Assembly: GCA_903906365.1 (NCBI GenBank)
Contig: CAIVKC010000043.1
Location: 62,001 to 126,000 of the forward strand
Length of the DNA stretch: 64,000 bases
Direction of reading: 5' to 3'
From: an uncultured Bacteroidota bacterium
Lineage (GTDB): Bacteria; Bacteroidota; Bacteroidia; Chitinophagales; Chitinophagaceae
Shown: positions 53,901 to 63,037 of the stretch, piece after piece
Numbering within the stretch: position 1 is the first letter of the stretch
Layout: each line of letters opens with the position of its first letter
The notes under the pieces: model-generated
What the model saw: only the letters and a program-made list of their open reading frames with translations
Database searches by the model: none
Told to the model about the DNA's origin: nothing
Translations under genes and position numbers: made by a program

Positions 53901-56261
53901 ATGAGATCCCTTGTTAAAGTTTTATTGTTGCGGGCTGCCTGGTTAACCTTATCGGGAGTTACGAGCCTGGCCGGGCAATCTCTGCTGCCCTTAGCGCCAG
54001 CGGTCAAATCTCCGGCCGACTATGTCAATCCTTTCATCGGTGCCAGCACAAGCGCAGGCAAGGCCGGGATCTTTCACGGACTGGGAAAGACCTTCCCCGG
54101 GGCAGCTACGCCCTTTGGCCTGGTGCAACTGAGTCCCAATACGATAACGGGCGGAGATAACGGATCGGGATACAGCTATGAACATACCAGCATAGAAGGC
54201 TTTGCCTTCACCCAGATGAGTGGCGTGGGCTGGTACGGAGACCTGGGTAATTTACTGGTCATGCCAACGGGCGGCCCCCTGAAAACATTCGCTGGCAGGA
54301 TGGATCATCCCGGGGAGGGTTACCGGTCCGCTTATTCAAAAAAAAGCGAAAAAGCCTCTGCCGGTTATTATGCCGTGCGCTTAACTGATTATAATATTCG
54401 GGCTGAACTCACGGCAGCTCCCCACAGCGGAATGATGCGATTCACTTTTCCTGCATCCAGGCAATCCCGCATACAAATAGACCTGGGCCGGCGGGTAGGG
54501 GGCAGTTCCACGCTGCAATATGTTCAATATATCGATGCGCATACCATCCGGGGATGGATGAAGTGCACGCCCCTTGGCGGGGGATGGGGCAATGGGGACG
54601 GGCATGCCGACTATACCGTGTACTTCTATGCACATATCAGCAAGGCCATGGCAAATTTCGGCGTCTGGAGCGCGGGTATTGGGGAAGACTGGAATCCAAA
54701 ACTCGAAGATCTGGGAACCGACCGGTACCGGGAAAAATTGGCGACAGCCGCCGTATCAAGAGGAGTGACGGAAGGCAAGGGTAAGCATATTGGCTTTTTC
54801 GCGGAGTTTGCTACCAGTTCCAACGAGCAGGTATTGCTGAAGTCGGGTATCTCCTTTGTCAACATGGAGGGCGCCCAACACAACCTGGAAACCGAAATCC
54901 CTGACTGGGATTTCGAAAACATCCGCAGACAGGCCCGCCAGCTTTGGAACAATGCCTTGCAGAAGATTTCGCTGGAAGGCGGATCGGATGAGGAAAAAAC
55001 GGTTTTTTACACTGCCCTTTACCATACCCTGATTGACCCACGCGCTTTTGCGGATCTGGATGGAAAATATGTTGGGGGCGATGGCAGGATACATCAGTCG
55101 GGAAAATATACGCGGCGAACCATATTCAGCGGATGGGATATCTTTCGCAGCCAGTTTCCCCTGCAAACCATCATCAATCCCAGGGTGGTCAGTGACATGA
55201 TAAATTCCCTGGTTGACCTTGCCGATGAAACCGGCAGGCATTACCTGGAAAGATGGGAATTTCTCAATGCCTATAGCGGCTGCATGATAGGAAACCCTGC
55301 CGTATCGGTGATTGCCGATGCGTATGCCAAGAAAATCCGGGATTTTGATGTTGGCAAAGCCTATGGGTATTGCCTGAACAGCTGCCACCAGTTTGATAAT
55401 TCCCAGCTTGGGTATACCTGGGGGGAGGACGGGATTTCAAAAACCCTGGAGTATGCTTATTCCGACTGGTGCCTGTCCCGGCTGGCCTCCGCCCTGGGCA
55501 AAACAGAAGATGAAGCCATTTATGGAAAAAAGGCACTGGACTACAAGACTATTTTCGATGATTCGGTGGGCTGGTTCCGCCCACGCAGGCAGGATGGCAG
55601 CTGGGAACCCTGGCCGGCACAAGGGCGGCTACAGCAGGATTACGCAACGGTGGAAAGCAATCCCTATCAGCAGGGATGGTTTGTTCCACAGGACATTCCG
55701 GGGATGGTCCGCCTGATGGGCGGTCGGGAAAAAGTCAAAAAAGACCTGATTGATTTTTTTGAACACACCCCCCAAAACATGATGTGGAACGATTATTATA
55801 ACCATTCCAACGAACCCGTGCACCATGTCCCTTTCCTGTTTAACCGGATCGGATTTCCCTGGTTAACCCAGCAATGGACCCGGGCCATTTGCACCAGGGC
55901 CTATCATAATTCGGTGGAAGGGCTGGTCGGCAATGAGGATGTGGGACAGATGTCAGCCTGGTATGTGCTGGCTGCCAGCGGACTGCACCCGGTTTGTCCC
56001 GGGGATGAAAGGTATGAGATCACCAGTCCGGTGTTTAACCGCATTACCATCAGACTGGACAAAAACTATGCAAGCGGGTCCACCTTTACGATAATTGCTT
56101 CCAACAACAGTCCCCGGAATCTGTATATTCAGTCAGCAAAGCTCAATGGCAAACCCATTAACCGATGCTGGATTAATCATTCGGAGATTGCGGCAGGGGG
56201 AGTACTGTCTTTGACAATGGGAAACAAACCCAATAAGAATTGGGGAACAGGGGACCGGTGA
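53901..56261 (+). CDS. GH92 family alpha-mannosidase-like glycosidase
   Basis: The 786-residue protein has a signal peptide (about residues 1-25) and the GH92 layout: an N-terminal beta domain, with YVNPFIGASTSAGKAGIFHG and GATPFGLVQLSPNT near the start, and an (alpha/alpha)6 barrel. The likely catalytic acid is E585 in VESNPYQQGWFVP, where most members read TEGN, and the base pair includes D680 in GNEDVGQMSAWYVL. GH92 enzymes are calcium-dependent exo-alpha-mannosidases. The changed acid motif and the PYQQG stretch suggest a different linkage or sugar. GH31 follows after 86 bases. Confidence 0.95.
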   Translation: MRSLVKVLLLRAAWLTLSGVTSLAGQSLLPLAPAVKSPADYVNPFIGASTSAGKAGIFHGLGKTFPGAATPFGLVQLSPNTITGGDNGSGYSYEHTSIEGFAFTQMSGVGWYGDLGNLLVMPTGGPLKTFAGRMDHPGEGYRSAYSKKSEKASAGYYAVRLTDYNIRAELTAAPHSGMMRFTFPASRQSRIQIDLGRRVGGSSTLQYVQYIDAHTIRGWMKCTPLGGGWGNGDGHADYTVYFYAHISKAMANFGVWSAGIGEDWNPKLEDLGTDRYREKLATAAVSRGVTEGKGKHIGFFAEFATSSNEQVLLKSGISFVNMEGAQHNLETEIPDWDFENIRRQARQLWNNALQKISLEGGSDEEKTVFYTALYHTLIDPRAFADLDGKYVGGDGRIHQSGKYTRRTIFSGWDIFRSQFPLQTIINPRVVSDMINSLVDLADETGRHYLERWEFLNAYSGCMIGNPAVSVIADAYAKKIRDFDVGKAYGYCLNSCHQFDNSQLGYTWGEDGISKTLEYAYSDWCLSRLASALGKTEDEAIYGKKALDYKTIFDDSVGWFRPRRQDGSWEPWPAQGRLQQDYATVESNPYQQGWFVPQDIPGMVRLMGGREKVKKDLIDFFEHTPQNMMWNDYYNHSNEPVHHVPFLFNRIGFPWLTQQWTRAICTRAYHNSVEGLVGNEDVGQMSAWYVLAASGLHPVCPGDERYEITSPVFNRITIRLDKNYASGSTFTIIASNNSPRNLYIQSAKLNGKPINRCWINHSEIAAGGVLSLTMGNKPNKNWGTGDR

Positions 56262-56347
56262 ACTGAGAGGTAAACCATCCTGCCACATCACCTGAAGCGC
56301 CTCGTAGAGTAGGAGGGCAGTAGAGTCCGGTAAAAAAATATTCATAC

Positions 56348-58501
56348 ATGAAAAAACAGTTTGCCCTGTCGGCGCTTTTTTTGGTACTGGTACATTTTGT
56401 CAGCGCGCAGCCTGCCGGCCTGTCCTGGGAACCGGTGGCTGCCGGCGTGTGGAGGGCTAAGATAGGCGAACCCCAACTGACCGACCTGCTATCTGCAGGG
56501 GGTGCCCTTCCCCGCCTGGAAGCGCTTGAAAAACTGGGTGAACGTCCCTTTCCCCTGCCTGCAGGCCTTTGTTACGCAGAAAATCAGGCGGGTGGGATCT
56601 ATATAAGGCTCCCTTTGCAAAGGGAGGAACAGCTTTTCGGGCTGGGACTGAATTTCAAGACCGTCCAGCAAAGGGGAAGGATCCTGCATTTGCATACCGA
56701 CCATTATGACGGATCCGATAACGGGAGGACCCACGCGCCGGTTCCTTTTTATGTCTCCGACAGGGGATATGGCGTATTGATCAACTCAGCCCGTTATGTT
56801 ACGGTCTATGCAGGCACCGCCAACCGGGTCGACAGCCCGGATCCACCCCGGGTCTACGACCGCAATACGGAAACTGCCTGGGAGGCACAGCCCTATTCAG
56901 ATGCGGTGGAAACCCTGGTACCCGGTAATGGTACGGAAGTGTACGTTTTTGCGGGGAAAAACGCCATGGAAGTGGTACAGCGTTTCAACCTGTTCTGCGG
57001 TGGGGGGGTGCTGCCCCCTAAATGGGGTTTGGGTTTCACCCAGCGGGTGCCGGCCCTGTCCACGGAAGCGGATGTAATCAAGGAAGCGGATGCTTTTTCC
57101 GACCATAATTTCCCGCTGGATTTTATAGGACTTGAGCCTGGATGGCAAAGCAAGGCCTATCCCTGTACCTTTCAATGGGACCATGCCCGCTTTCCTGACC
57201 CGGCCGCTTTCGTCAAGCGGATGCTGGATAAAGGAATCCGTCTGAATCTTTGGCTCAATCCGTACCTTTCCCCTTCATCGCCCAGTTATAAGCAAATGAA
57301 ACCGCTCTCCGGCAGCCATACGGTGTGGAACGGGCTGGTACCGGATTTTAATATCCCTGCCGCCGGGAAAATCTACCAGGAAATCTTCGAAAAGGAACAT
57401 ATTGGAATAGGCATTTCCGGATATAAGATCGATGAGATCGATGGTTTTGATAACTGGCTTTGGCCTGATGTGGCAAGCTTTCCATCCGGGATAAGCGGGG
57501 AGCAGATGAGACAGGTCTTTGGACTTAAGATACAAAGACTCACGCTTGACTGGTTCAGGAAATACAACAGGAGGACCTACGGTCTTGCCCGCGCTTCCAA
57601 TGCCGGCGGAGCCTCGCTGCCCTATGTGATATACGACGATTATTATGATCACCGGGATTTCATAACGGCCATGTGCACCAGCAGTTTTATCGGGGTGCTC
57701 TGGACCCCTGAAGTTCGTGCCTCTGCATCAGCGCAGGAATGGCTTCGCCGCATGCAATCGGTCTGTTTTTCCCCGATGGCCATGATCAATGCCTGGGCAG
57801 ACGGAACCAAGCCATGGAGTTATCCGGAAGTGGCCGGTGCCGTCCGGGAAGTGGCCTCCCTGCGGATGCAGTTATTCCCTTACCTCTATACCACTTTTGC
57901 ACAATATTATTTTGAAGGCATTCCCCCGGTCCGGGCTATGAACCTGGTAGATGGCTTTTCCTATAACCCGGCTTCAACAGCGGGAGCCCTCCATTCCACC
58001 GGCAATCCCTACTCCCTGGCCCTGAAAGAGGATATCAAAGACCAGTTTATGCTGGGGGATAATCTCCTGGTCGCACCTATGTTTGCCGGTGAAACCAAAC
58101 GCAGGGTCGTGTTGCCACGGGGCAAATGGTATGACTTCTATACCGGCCGGCTGGCCGGCGAAGGTGAAGTCATTGAAATTGTACCGGCCGCGGAACGGAT
58201 ACCGCTGTTTGTGCGTGACGGAGGAATCATTCCCATGATCCCTGCCGTTTTGCATGCCCCTCGAAAAGGGGAGGTGTTACCCCTGGAGATCCGGTTTTAC
58301 GGTGATACCGCCGGCCGCTTTTCCCTCTATGATGATGACGGGGAAACGTTTAATTATGTAAAGGGTGAATACAACTGGTATCAGCTGCAGGTTACCCGGG
58401 ATAAGGGTGGAAAATGGAAGGGGCAGACCCTGTTGCCCGAAGGGCAGAAAAATATGGGGCAATACGGAACTGTCAGCTGGAAAATGATGAATGAACGATA
58501 G
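56348..58501 (+). CDS. GH31 family alpha-glycosidase
   Basis: The 717-residue protein has a signal peptide (MKKQFALSALFLVLVHFVSA) and a GH31 layout. The N-terminal beta-sandwich includes QLFGLGLNFKTVQQRGRILH. The barrel has FIGLEPGWQSKAYP and the nucleophile D362 in GYKIDEIDGFDNW. MAMINAWADGTKPW and FAQYYFEGIPPVRAMNLVDG are further conserved parts. The nucleophile segment differs from the usual WxDMNE, as in other Bacteroidota secreted members. Alpha-glucosidase, xylosidase or galactosidase activity is possible. It is in tandem with GH92. Confidence 0.95.
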   Translation: MKKQFALSALFLVLVHFVSAQPAGLSWEPVAAGVWRAKIGEPQLTDLLSAGGALPRLEALEKLGERPFPLPAGLCYAENQAGGIYIRLPLQREEQLFGLGLNFKTVQQRGRILHLHTDHYDGSDNGRTHAPVPFYVSDRGYGVLINSARYVTVYAGTANRVDSPDPPRVYDRNTETAWEAQPYSDAVETLVPGNGTEVYVFAGKNAMEVVQRFNLFCGGGVLPPKWGLGFTQRVPALSTEADVIKEADAFSDHNFPLDFIGLEPGWQSKAYPCTFQWDHARFPDPAAFVKRMLDKGIRLNLWLNPYLSPSSPSYKQMKPLSGSHTVWNGLVPDFNIPAAGKIYQEIFEKEHIGIGISGYKIDEIDGFDNWLWPDVASFPSGISGEQMRQVFGLKIQRLTLDWFRKYNRRTYGLARASNAGGASLPYVIYDDYYDHRDFITAMCTSSFIGVLWTPEVRASASAQEWLRRMQSVCFSPMAMINAWADGTKPWSYPEVAGAVREVASLRMQLFPYLYTTFAQYYFEGIPPVRAMNLVDGFSYNPASTAGALHSTGNPYSLALKEDIKDQFMLGDNLLVAPMFAGETKRRVVLPRGKWYDFYTGRLAGEGEVIEIVPAAERIPLFVRDGGIIPMIPAVLHAPRKGEVLPLEIRFYGDTAGRFSLYDDDGETFNYVKGEYNWYQLQVTRDKGGKWKGQTLLPEGQKNMGQYGTVSWKMMNER

Positions 58502-58570
58502 GAGATGCCGGGGCAGCCGTTTAAGGTTTGAAACACAATATCCACTGTAACAGATAAAATACCCATACAT

Positions 58571-59725
58571 ATGAGCAACAAAGAAAACAGTCCCCTTAGC
58601 CCGCCTCACCCGGCCGAACCAGGCAAACTGGCACAGGCCGGTCAGCGGTTATTATCCCTGGATTTTATGCGTGGCCTGACCATGGTCCTGCTCACACTGG
58701 AGAGTGCCCAGCTTTACAGTAAACTGCAGCCAGCCCTTACCGGTACGGCAGGCATTCACATTCTCAACGAATTTTTTCACCATGAGTGGCATGGGCTCCA
58801 TCTTTGGGACCTGGTTCAGCCGGTGTTTATGTTTGTTGCGGGAACTGCCATGGCATTTTCCTACCGTAAACAACGCCTGACGATGACCTGGGGACAGTCT
58901 TTTAGAAAGACACTCAAAAGATGCTTCTGGCTTTTTTTCTGGGGTGTGCTGGATTATGCCGTCAGCAAAGACGGACTCTCCTTCAAATTATGGGATATCC
59001 TGACCCAGCTGTCTTTTACCACCCTGGTTACCTTCCTGATCATAAACTGGTCAGTTAAATGGCAGGTCGCCGTGAGCTTTCTTTGTCTGCTGTTGCCCGA
59101 GTTCCTCTACCGGTTCACCCATATACCCGGATATGACCAGCCTTTTACCGACCAGCATAATTTCGGCAATTACATGGATATGGTCCTCATGGGAATGGTG
59201 AACACAGGTGGCTGGGTGGCCATCAACTGCATTTCCACCAGTGCCCATACCATTTGGGGCGCTTTGGCCGGCCGGCTGCTGCTCAGCGAAAAGACAGGTC
59301 CCCAAAAAGTCAAATACCTGGTGGGCAGCGGGATATTATTGCTGGCACTAGGTTTTGGTCTTGACTGGGCTGGTGTTACCCCAATCATCAAAAAAATTGC
59401 CACCAGCACGTTTGTAATGGCTTCCGGCGGGTGGGCCCTGCTTTTTTTGGCATTCTGTTACTGGTGGGTGGACATTCGCAAACACCAGAAGCATCTGCTG
59501 CCTTTCCTGATCTTCGGCATGAACTCCATCTTTATCTATCTTTTTTTTGAAATTGTCGGAGACCGGTGGTTCACTGAATATGTTTTCACCATTACCAATT
59601 CGCTTTTTGGTTATATTCACTTCCCGGTGGTGGCTGCCGGTATCATCGGTTCCCTGGTGGTATTCGGCCTGGAAGCCGGAATATTGTATTTCCTGTACCG
59701 GAAGAAGATTTTTTTCAAAATTTAG
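58571..59725 (+). CDS. HGSNAT/NagX-like membrane acyltransferase (DUF5009 type)
   Basis: The 384-residue protein has about ten membrane spans and no signal peptide. SLDFMRGLTMVLLTLESAQL (near residue 30) is the opening of the heparan-alpha-glucosaminide N-acetyltransferase-like family. HEWHGLHLWDLVQPVFMFVA, with histidines that may take part in acetyl transfer, follows. GMNSIFIYLFFEIVGDRW is near the C terminus. The family may carry acetyl groups from cytoplasmic acetyl-CoA across the membrane to sugars. Its place between GH31 and the second PVC cytochrome suggests acetylation of an amino sugar from the glycan; this is inference. Confidence 0.88.
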   Translation: MSNKENSPLSPPHPAEPGKLAQAGQRLLSLDFMRGLTMVLLTLESAQLYSKLQPALTGTAGIHILNEFFHHEWHGLHLWDLVQPVFMFVAGTAMAFSYRKQRLTMTWGQSFRKTLKRCFWLFFWGVLDYAVSKDGLSFKLWDILTQLSFTTLVTFLIINWSVKWQVAVSFLCLLLPEFLYRFTHIPGYDQPFTDQHNFGNYMDMVLMGMVNTGGWVAINCISTSAHTIWGALAGRLLLSEKTGPQKVKYLVGSGILLLALGFGLDWAGVTPIIKKIATSTFVMASGGWALLFLAFCYWWVDIRKHQKHLLPFLIFGMNSIFIYLFFEIVGDRWFTEYVFTITNSLFGYIHFPVVAAGIIGSLVVFGLEAGILYFLYRKKIFFKI

Positions 59726-59785
59726 TCTGGTATTTTTTACATGCTTTGTCAACACGGATCTATTCAATTCATTAAGTAAGTTTAT

Positions 59786-62700
59786 ATGATACGTACATAC
59801 GTTCTGCCTGCCTGCCTGCTCCTGATATGCTTTTGCTGGCTGGCTACAGGTTGTCAGTCGAATCTGGAAAAAAAGGAAGGGGACCATACGGCAGAACTGC
59901 CTGATTCTCTCCGTCATCTTCCTGAAAATGCGCTCAAGGGTCTGGTTGCGGCAGAGGACCTCAAAGTTGGACTCTTTGCCCATGAACCCATGCTAGACAA
60001 TCCCACCAATATGGATATTGACCAGAAAGGGCGGGTCTGGGTCTGCGAGGGATTTAACTACCGCAACCAGGTCAACCCCCAAAACCCCTACCGTAAGGAG
60101 GGTGACCGCATCCTCATCCTGGAGGATACCGACGGGGACGGAATAGCAGATAAGCAGACTGTCTTTTACCAGGGAACCGATATCGATGCGGCACTGGGCA
60201 TTGCCGTACTGGGTAACAAAGTAGTGGTTTCCAGGAGCCCCAATGTGGTGGTGTTTACCGATACGGACGGGGACGGAAAGGCTGACAGGAAGGACACCCT
60301 TTTTACCAGCATCGGGGGGGTACAGCATGATCATGCCATTCACTCTTTTAATTTCGGTCCGGACGGCAAGTTGTATTTCAATTTTGGCAATGAAGGCCAC
60401 AGCATTCGGGATAAACAGGGCAGGGAGATTGTAGACCTGGCGGGAAATGTGGTAAATAACAGCGGTCATCCCTATCGCCAGGGTATGGTTTTCAGGTGCA
60501 ACGTGGATGGAAGTGAATTTGAGGTCCTGGGAAATAATTTCCGCAACAATTATGAAGTCAGCGAGGATTCCTACGGGACCATGTGGCAGTCGGACAATGA
60601 TGATGATGGAAACCGCGGAGTTAGGATCAACTATGTCATGCCCTATGGAAATTATGGGTATACCGATGAGATGACGGGTGCCTCCTGGCCTGAAAGAAGG
60701 GTTAACATGGAAGACTCTATACCCTACCGCCACTGGCATCTCAACGATCCCGGCGTTGTCCCCAACCTCCTGCAGACGGGGGCGGGCAGCCCTACCGGTA
60801 TTCTCGTATATGAAGGGGACCTCCTGCCCCAAAGGTTCCGCGGCCAGATCATACATTCCGACGCGGGCCCCAACGTAGTGCGGTCCTATGCGGTAAGTCC
60901 TTCGGGGGCCGGTTATACGGCTACCATCAACAATATAGTGGAAGGCAAACATGACAACTGGTTCCGACCCTCGGATGTTTGCGTCGCTCCCGACGGTTCC
61001 CTGTTCATCGCGGACTGGTATGACCCAGGGGTTGGAGGTCACCAGGTCGGAGACCTTACGCGTGGCAGGATATTCAGGGTTACCACCGAAGGTCATGAAA
61101 AATACATCGTGCCCGCTATTGACCTGAGCAGTGCCGATGGCGCAGCCAGGGCCCTGCAGAGCCCCAATCTGTCCACCCGTTACCTGGCCTGGGAGAAACT
61201 CCACGCCATGGGTGAACAGGCGATACCCGTTCTGGAGCATATGTACCATGGGGATAATTCCCGCTTCCGGGCACGTGCCCTCTGGCTGTTAAGCAAGATT
61301 CCCTCCAGGGGATATGAGTATATAAAGGATGCCCTCAAAGACAAAGATGAGAACATACGTATAACCGCCATACGTGCGGCCATGGAAATTCATGCCGATA
61401 CACTGACAGTCGTCCGCGCTGTAATGCAGGACAGCTCTGCGGCCGTCAGGCGGGAAGCCCTTATTTCCCTCAGGCATAATACTTCCCCCGAAGCTCCCGG
61501 CCTCTGGGCCGGCTTTGCCCTTCAGTACGATGGAAAAGACCGGTGGTTCCTGGAAGCGCTGGGCATTGCAGCCGACAGGCAGTGGGAATCGTTTTTTTCA
61601 GCCTGGATGCAACGGGTCCATGACAACTGGAATACACCGGCCGGACGTGACATCGTCTGGAGAAGCAGGTCCGAATCCGCCCTTCCCCTGCTGGCAAAAA
61701 TAGTATCCGACCCTGCCGCTGACCCAGGCACCACGCTAAAATTCTTCCGGGCATTTGATTTTCACCGGGAGCCTGCCAAACAGGCCGTTTTACTATCCCT
61801 GTTACAGGGCAATCATCCGGCCCAGGACAGGATAGACGCCATCGTGCTCATGTTGCTGGATGCGGGCAAACTGCCCTCCTCACCAGCCTTTAAGGAATCA
61901 CTGGAAAAGGGATTGCTGGCCGTAAAAGGCACGGCGGCCTATTCCGATCTGGTGGGCAGGTACCATCTTACTACAAAGGGTTCCGAACTGTTGACGCTGG
62001 CTGAACAGGGAAAGGACGAAGATACCCGCTCGGGCGCCCTCCAGCTGCTGATCGCAACCGGTGGCAGCGGCCTGGTTCAGCAGGCGCTACTGCCCCAAAC
62101 CGAAACAGCCTTTAAAATCATTCAGACCCTGGGCCTTGCAGAGGATAAAAAAAACAAAGCCATACTGGAATGGGTCATGCTCAATCCCCATATGGGTGTT
62201 TCCATCAGAAACGAGGCCACCAAAGCCATGGGCAGGGACTGGACGGGAGAGGACCGCCTGCTGATGATGGCCAGATCCAGGAAACTGCCTGCGGACCTGA
62301 TGGATTCCACAGCCGCTATCCTGGCAGCCGCCGGAAGGGACAGTATTCGAAATGAGGCTGGCAGGTACCTGAAAACAGCCTCTGTGGCCAGCACGCAATC
62401 CATTGCACCGCTGGAGCAACTGGTTAAACTTTCAGGAAATGCCCATATGGGCAGCAGCGTTTACCAGGCCTATTGCAGCAGTTGTCACCAGGTCGGCAGT
62501 ATGGGGATCAATTTTGGCCCCAATCTATCTGAAATCGGGACCAAGCTGTCCAGGGAAGCCATATACACCGCCATCCTGCATCCCAGTGAAGGTATCAGTT
62601 TTGGCTTTGAAGGATATATTTTCAAGCTCAAGGACGGATCCCAGCTCATTGGTTATGTAGCCAGCCAGAGCGGTGGGGAAATAACCGTCAAAATGATGGG

Positions 62701-62851
62701 CGGACAGACCCGGAAAATCCCTGTGACCCAAATCGCTCAAAAAAAGGAATATGGCAAGTCCCTAATGACCGAAGGCCTGCCGCAGGCCATGGGTCAGCAA
62801 AAGCTGGTGGACCTGGTGGAATATCTCAGTACGCTCAAAAAGAAAGGATAG
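59786..62851 (+). CDS. PVC-type heme-binding lipoprotein with HEAT repeats (second copy)
   Basis: The 1021-residue lipoprotein has an anchor cysteine at C23 (LATGC). An N-terminal propeller (about residues 60-440) carries LDNPTNMDIDQKGRVWVCEG, two calcium-type DTDGDGIAD/DTDGDGKAD loops and HDHAIHSFNFGPDGKLYFNF. HEAT-like helices follow (about 445-860), then cytochrome c with heme site CSSCH (897-901) and the downstream GINFGPNLSEIGTKLSREAI. It is longer than its relative at 50628-53321 and differs in the propeller. Likely a periplasmic sugar dehydrogenase-like protein linked to electron transport. It lies 60 bases after the acyltransferase. Confidence 0.9.
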   Translation: MIRTYVLPACLLLICFCWLATGCQSNLEKKEGDHTAELPDSLRHLPENALKGLVAAEDLKVGLFAHEPMLDNPTNMDIDQKGRVWVCEGFNYRNQVNPQNPYRKEGDRILILEDTDGDGIADKQTVFYQGTDIDAALGIAVLGNKVVVSRSPNVVVFTDTDGDGKADRKDTLFTSIGGVQHDHAIHSFNFGPDGKLYFNFGNEGHSIRDKQGREIVDLAGNVVNNSGHPYRQGMVFRCNVDGSEFEVLGNNFRNNYEVSEDSYGTMWQSDNDDDGNRGVRINYVMPYGNYGYTDEMTGASWPERRVNMEDSIPYRHWHLNDPGVVPNLLQTGAGSPTGILVYEGDLLPQRFRGQIIHSDAGPNVVRSYAVSPSGAGYTATINNIVEGKHDNWFRPSDVCVAPDGSLFIADWYDPGVGGHQVGDLTRGRIFRVTTEGHEKYIVPAIDLSSADGAARALQSPNLSTRYLAWEKLHAMGEQAIPVLEHMYHGDNSRFRARALWLLSKIPSRGYEYIKDALKDKDENIRITAIRAAMEIHADTLTVVRAVMQDSSAAVRREALISLRHNTSPEAPGLWAGFALQYDGKDRWFLEALGIAADRQWESFFSAWMQRVHDNWNTPAGRDIVWRSRSESALPLLAKIVSDPAADPGTTLKFFRAFDFHREPAKQAVLLSLLQGNHPAQDRIDAIVLMLLDAGKLPSSPAFKESLEKGLLAVKGTAAYSDLVGRYHLTTKGSELLTLAEQGKDEDTRSGALQLLIATGGSGLVQQALLPQTETAFKIIQTLGLAEDKKNKAILEWVMLNPHMGVSIRNEATKAMGRDWTGEDRLLMMARSRKLPADLMDSTAAILAAAGRDSIRNEAGRYLKTASVASTQSIAPLEQLVKLSGNAHMGSSVYQAYCSSCHQVGSMGINFGPNLSEIGTKLSREAIYTAILHPSEGISFGFEGYIFKLKDGSQLIGYVASQSGGEITVKMMGGQTRKIPVTQIAQKKEYGKSLMTEGLPQAMGQQKLVDLVEYLSTLKKKG

Positions 62852-62966
62852 TAATACGAGGCTTTCACCCCCTGGGGGAAATGGCTGAACCAAGGGTCCG
62901 GAGCGGCCAAAGGCAGACCGGATAATTCCCATGCATGGAAGAAGCCGGGAGTCAGGGCAATTTGAT

Positions 62967-62978
62967 GCAAACGTTTGA
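62967..62978. promoter_or_regulatory. LacI-type operator, site 5
   Basis: GCAAACGTTTGA has the same CAAACGTTTG core as sites 2 and 3. It lies 59 bases before the start of the GH5-like gene. Confidence 0.7.
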
Positions 62979-63037
62979 CTGGGCATCATAATCAGCCTAT
63001 ATGTAAATTGAGTCATTGCAAAAACATTCCTACTATT

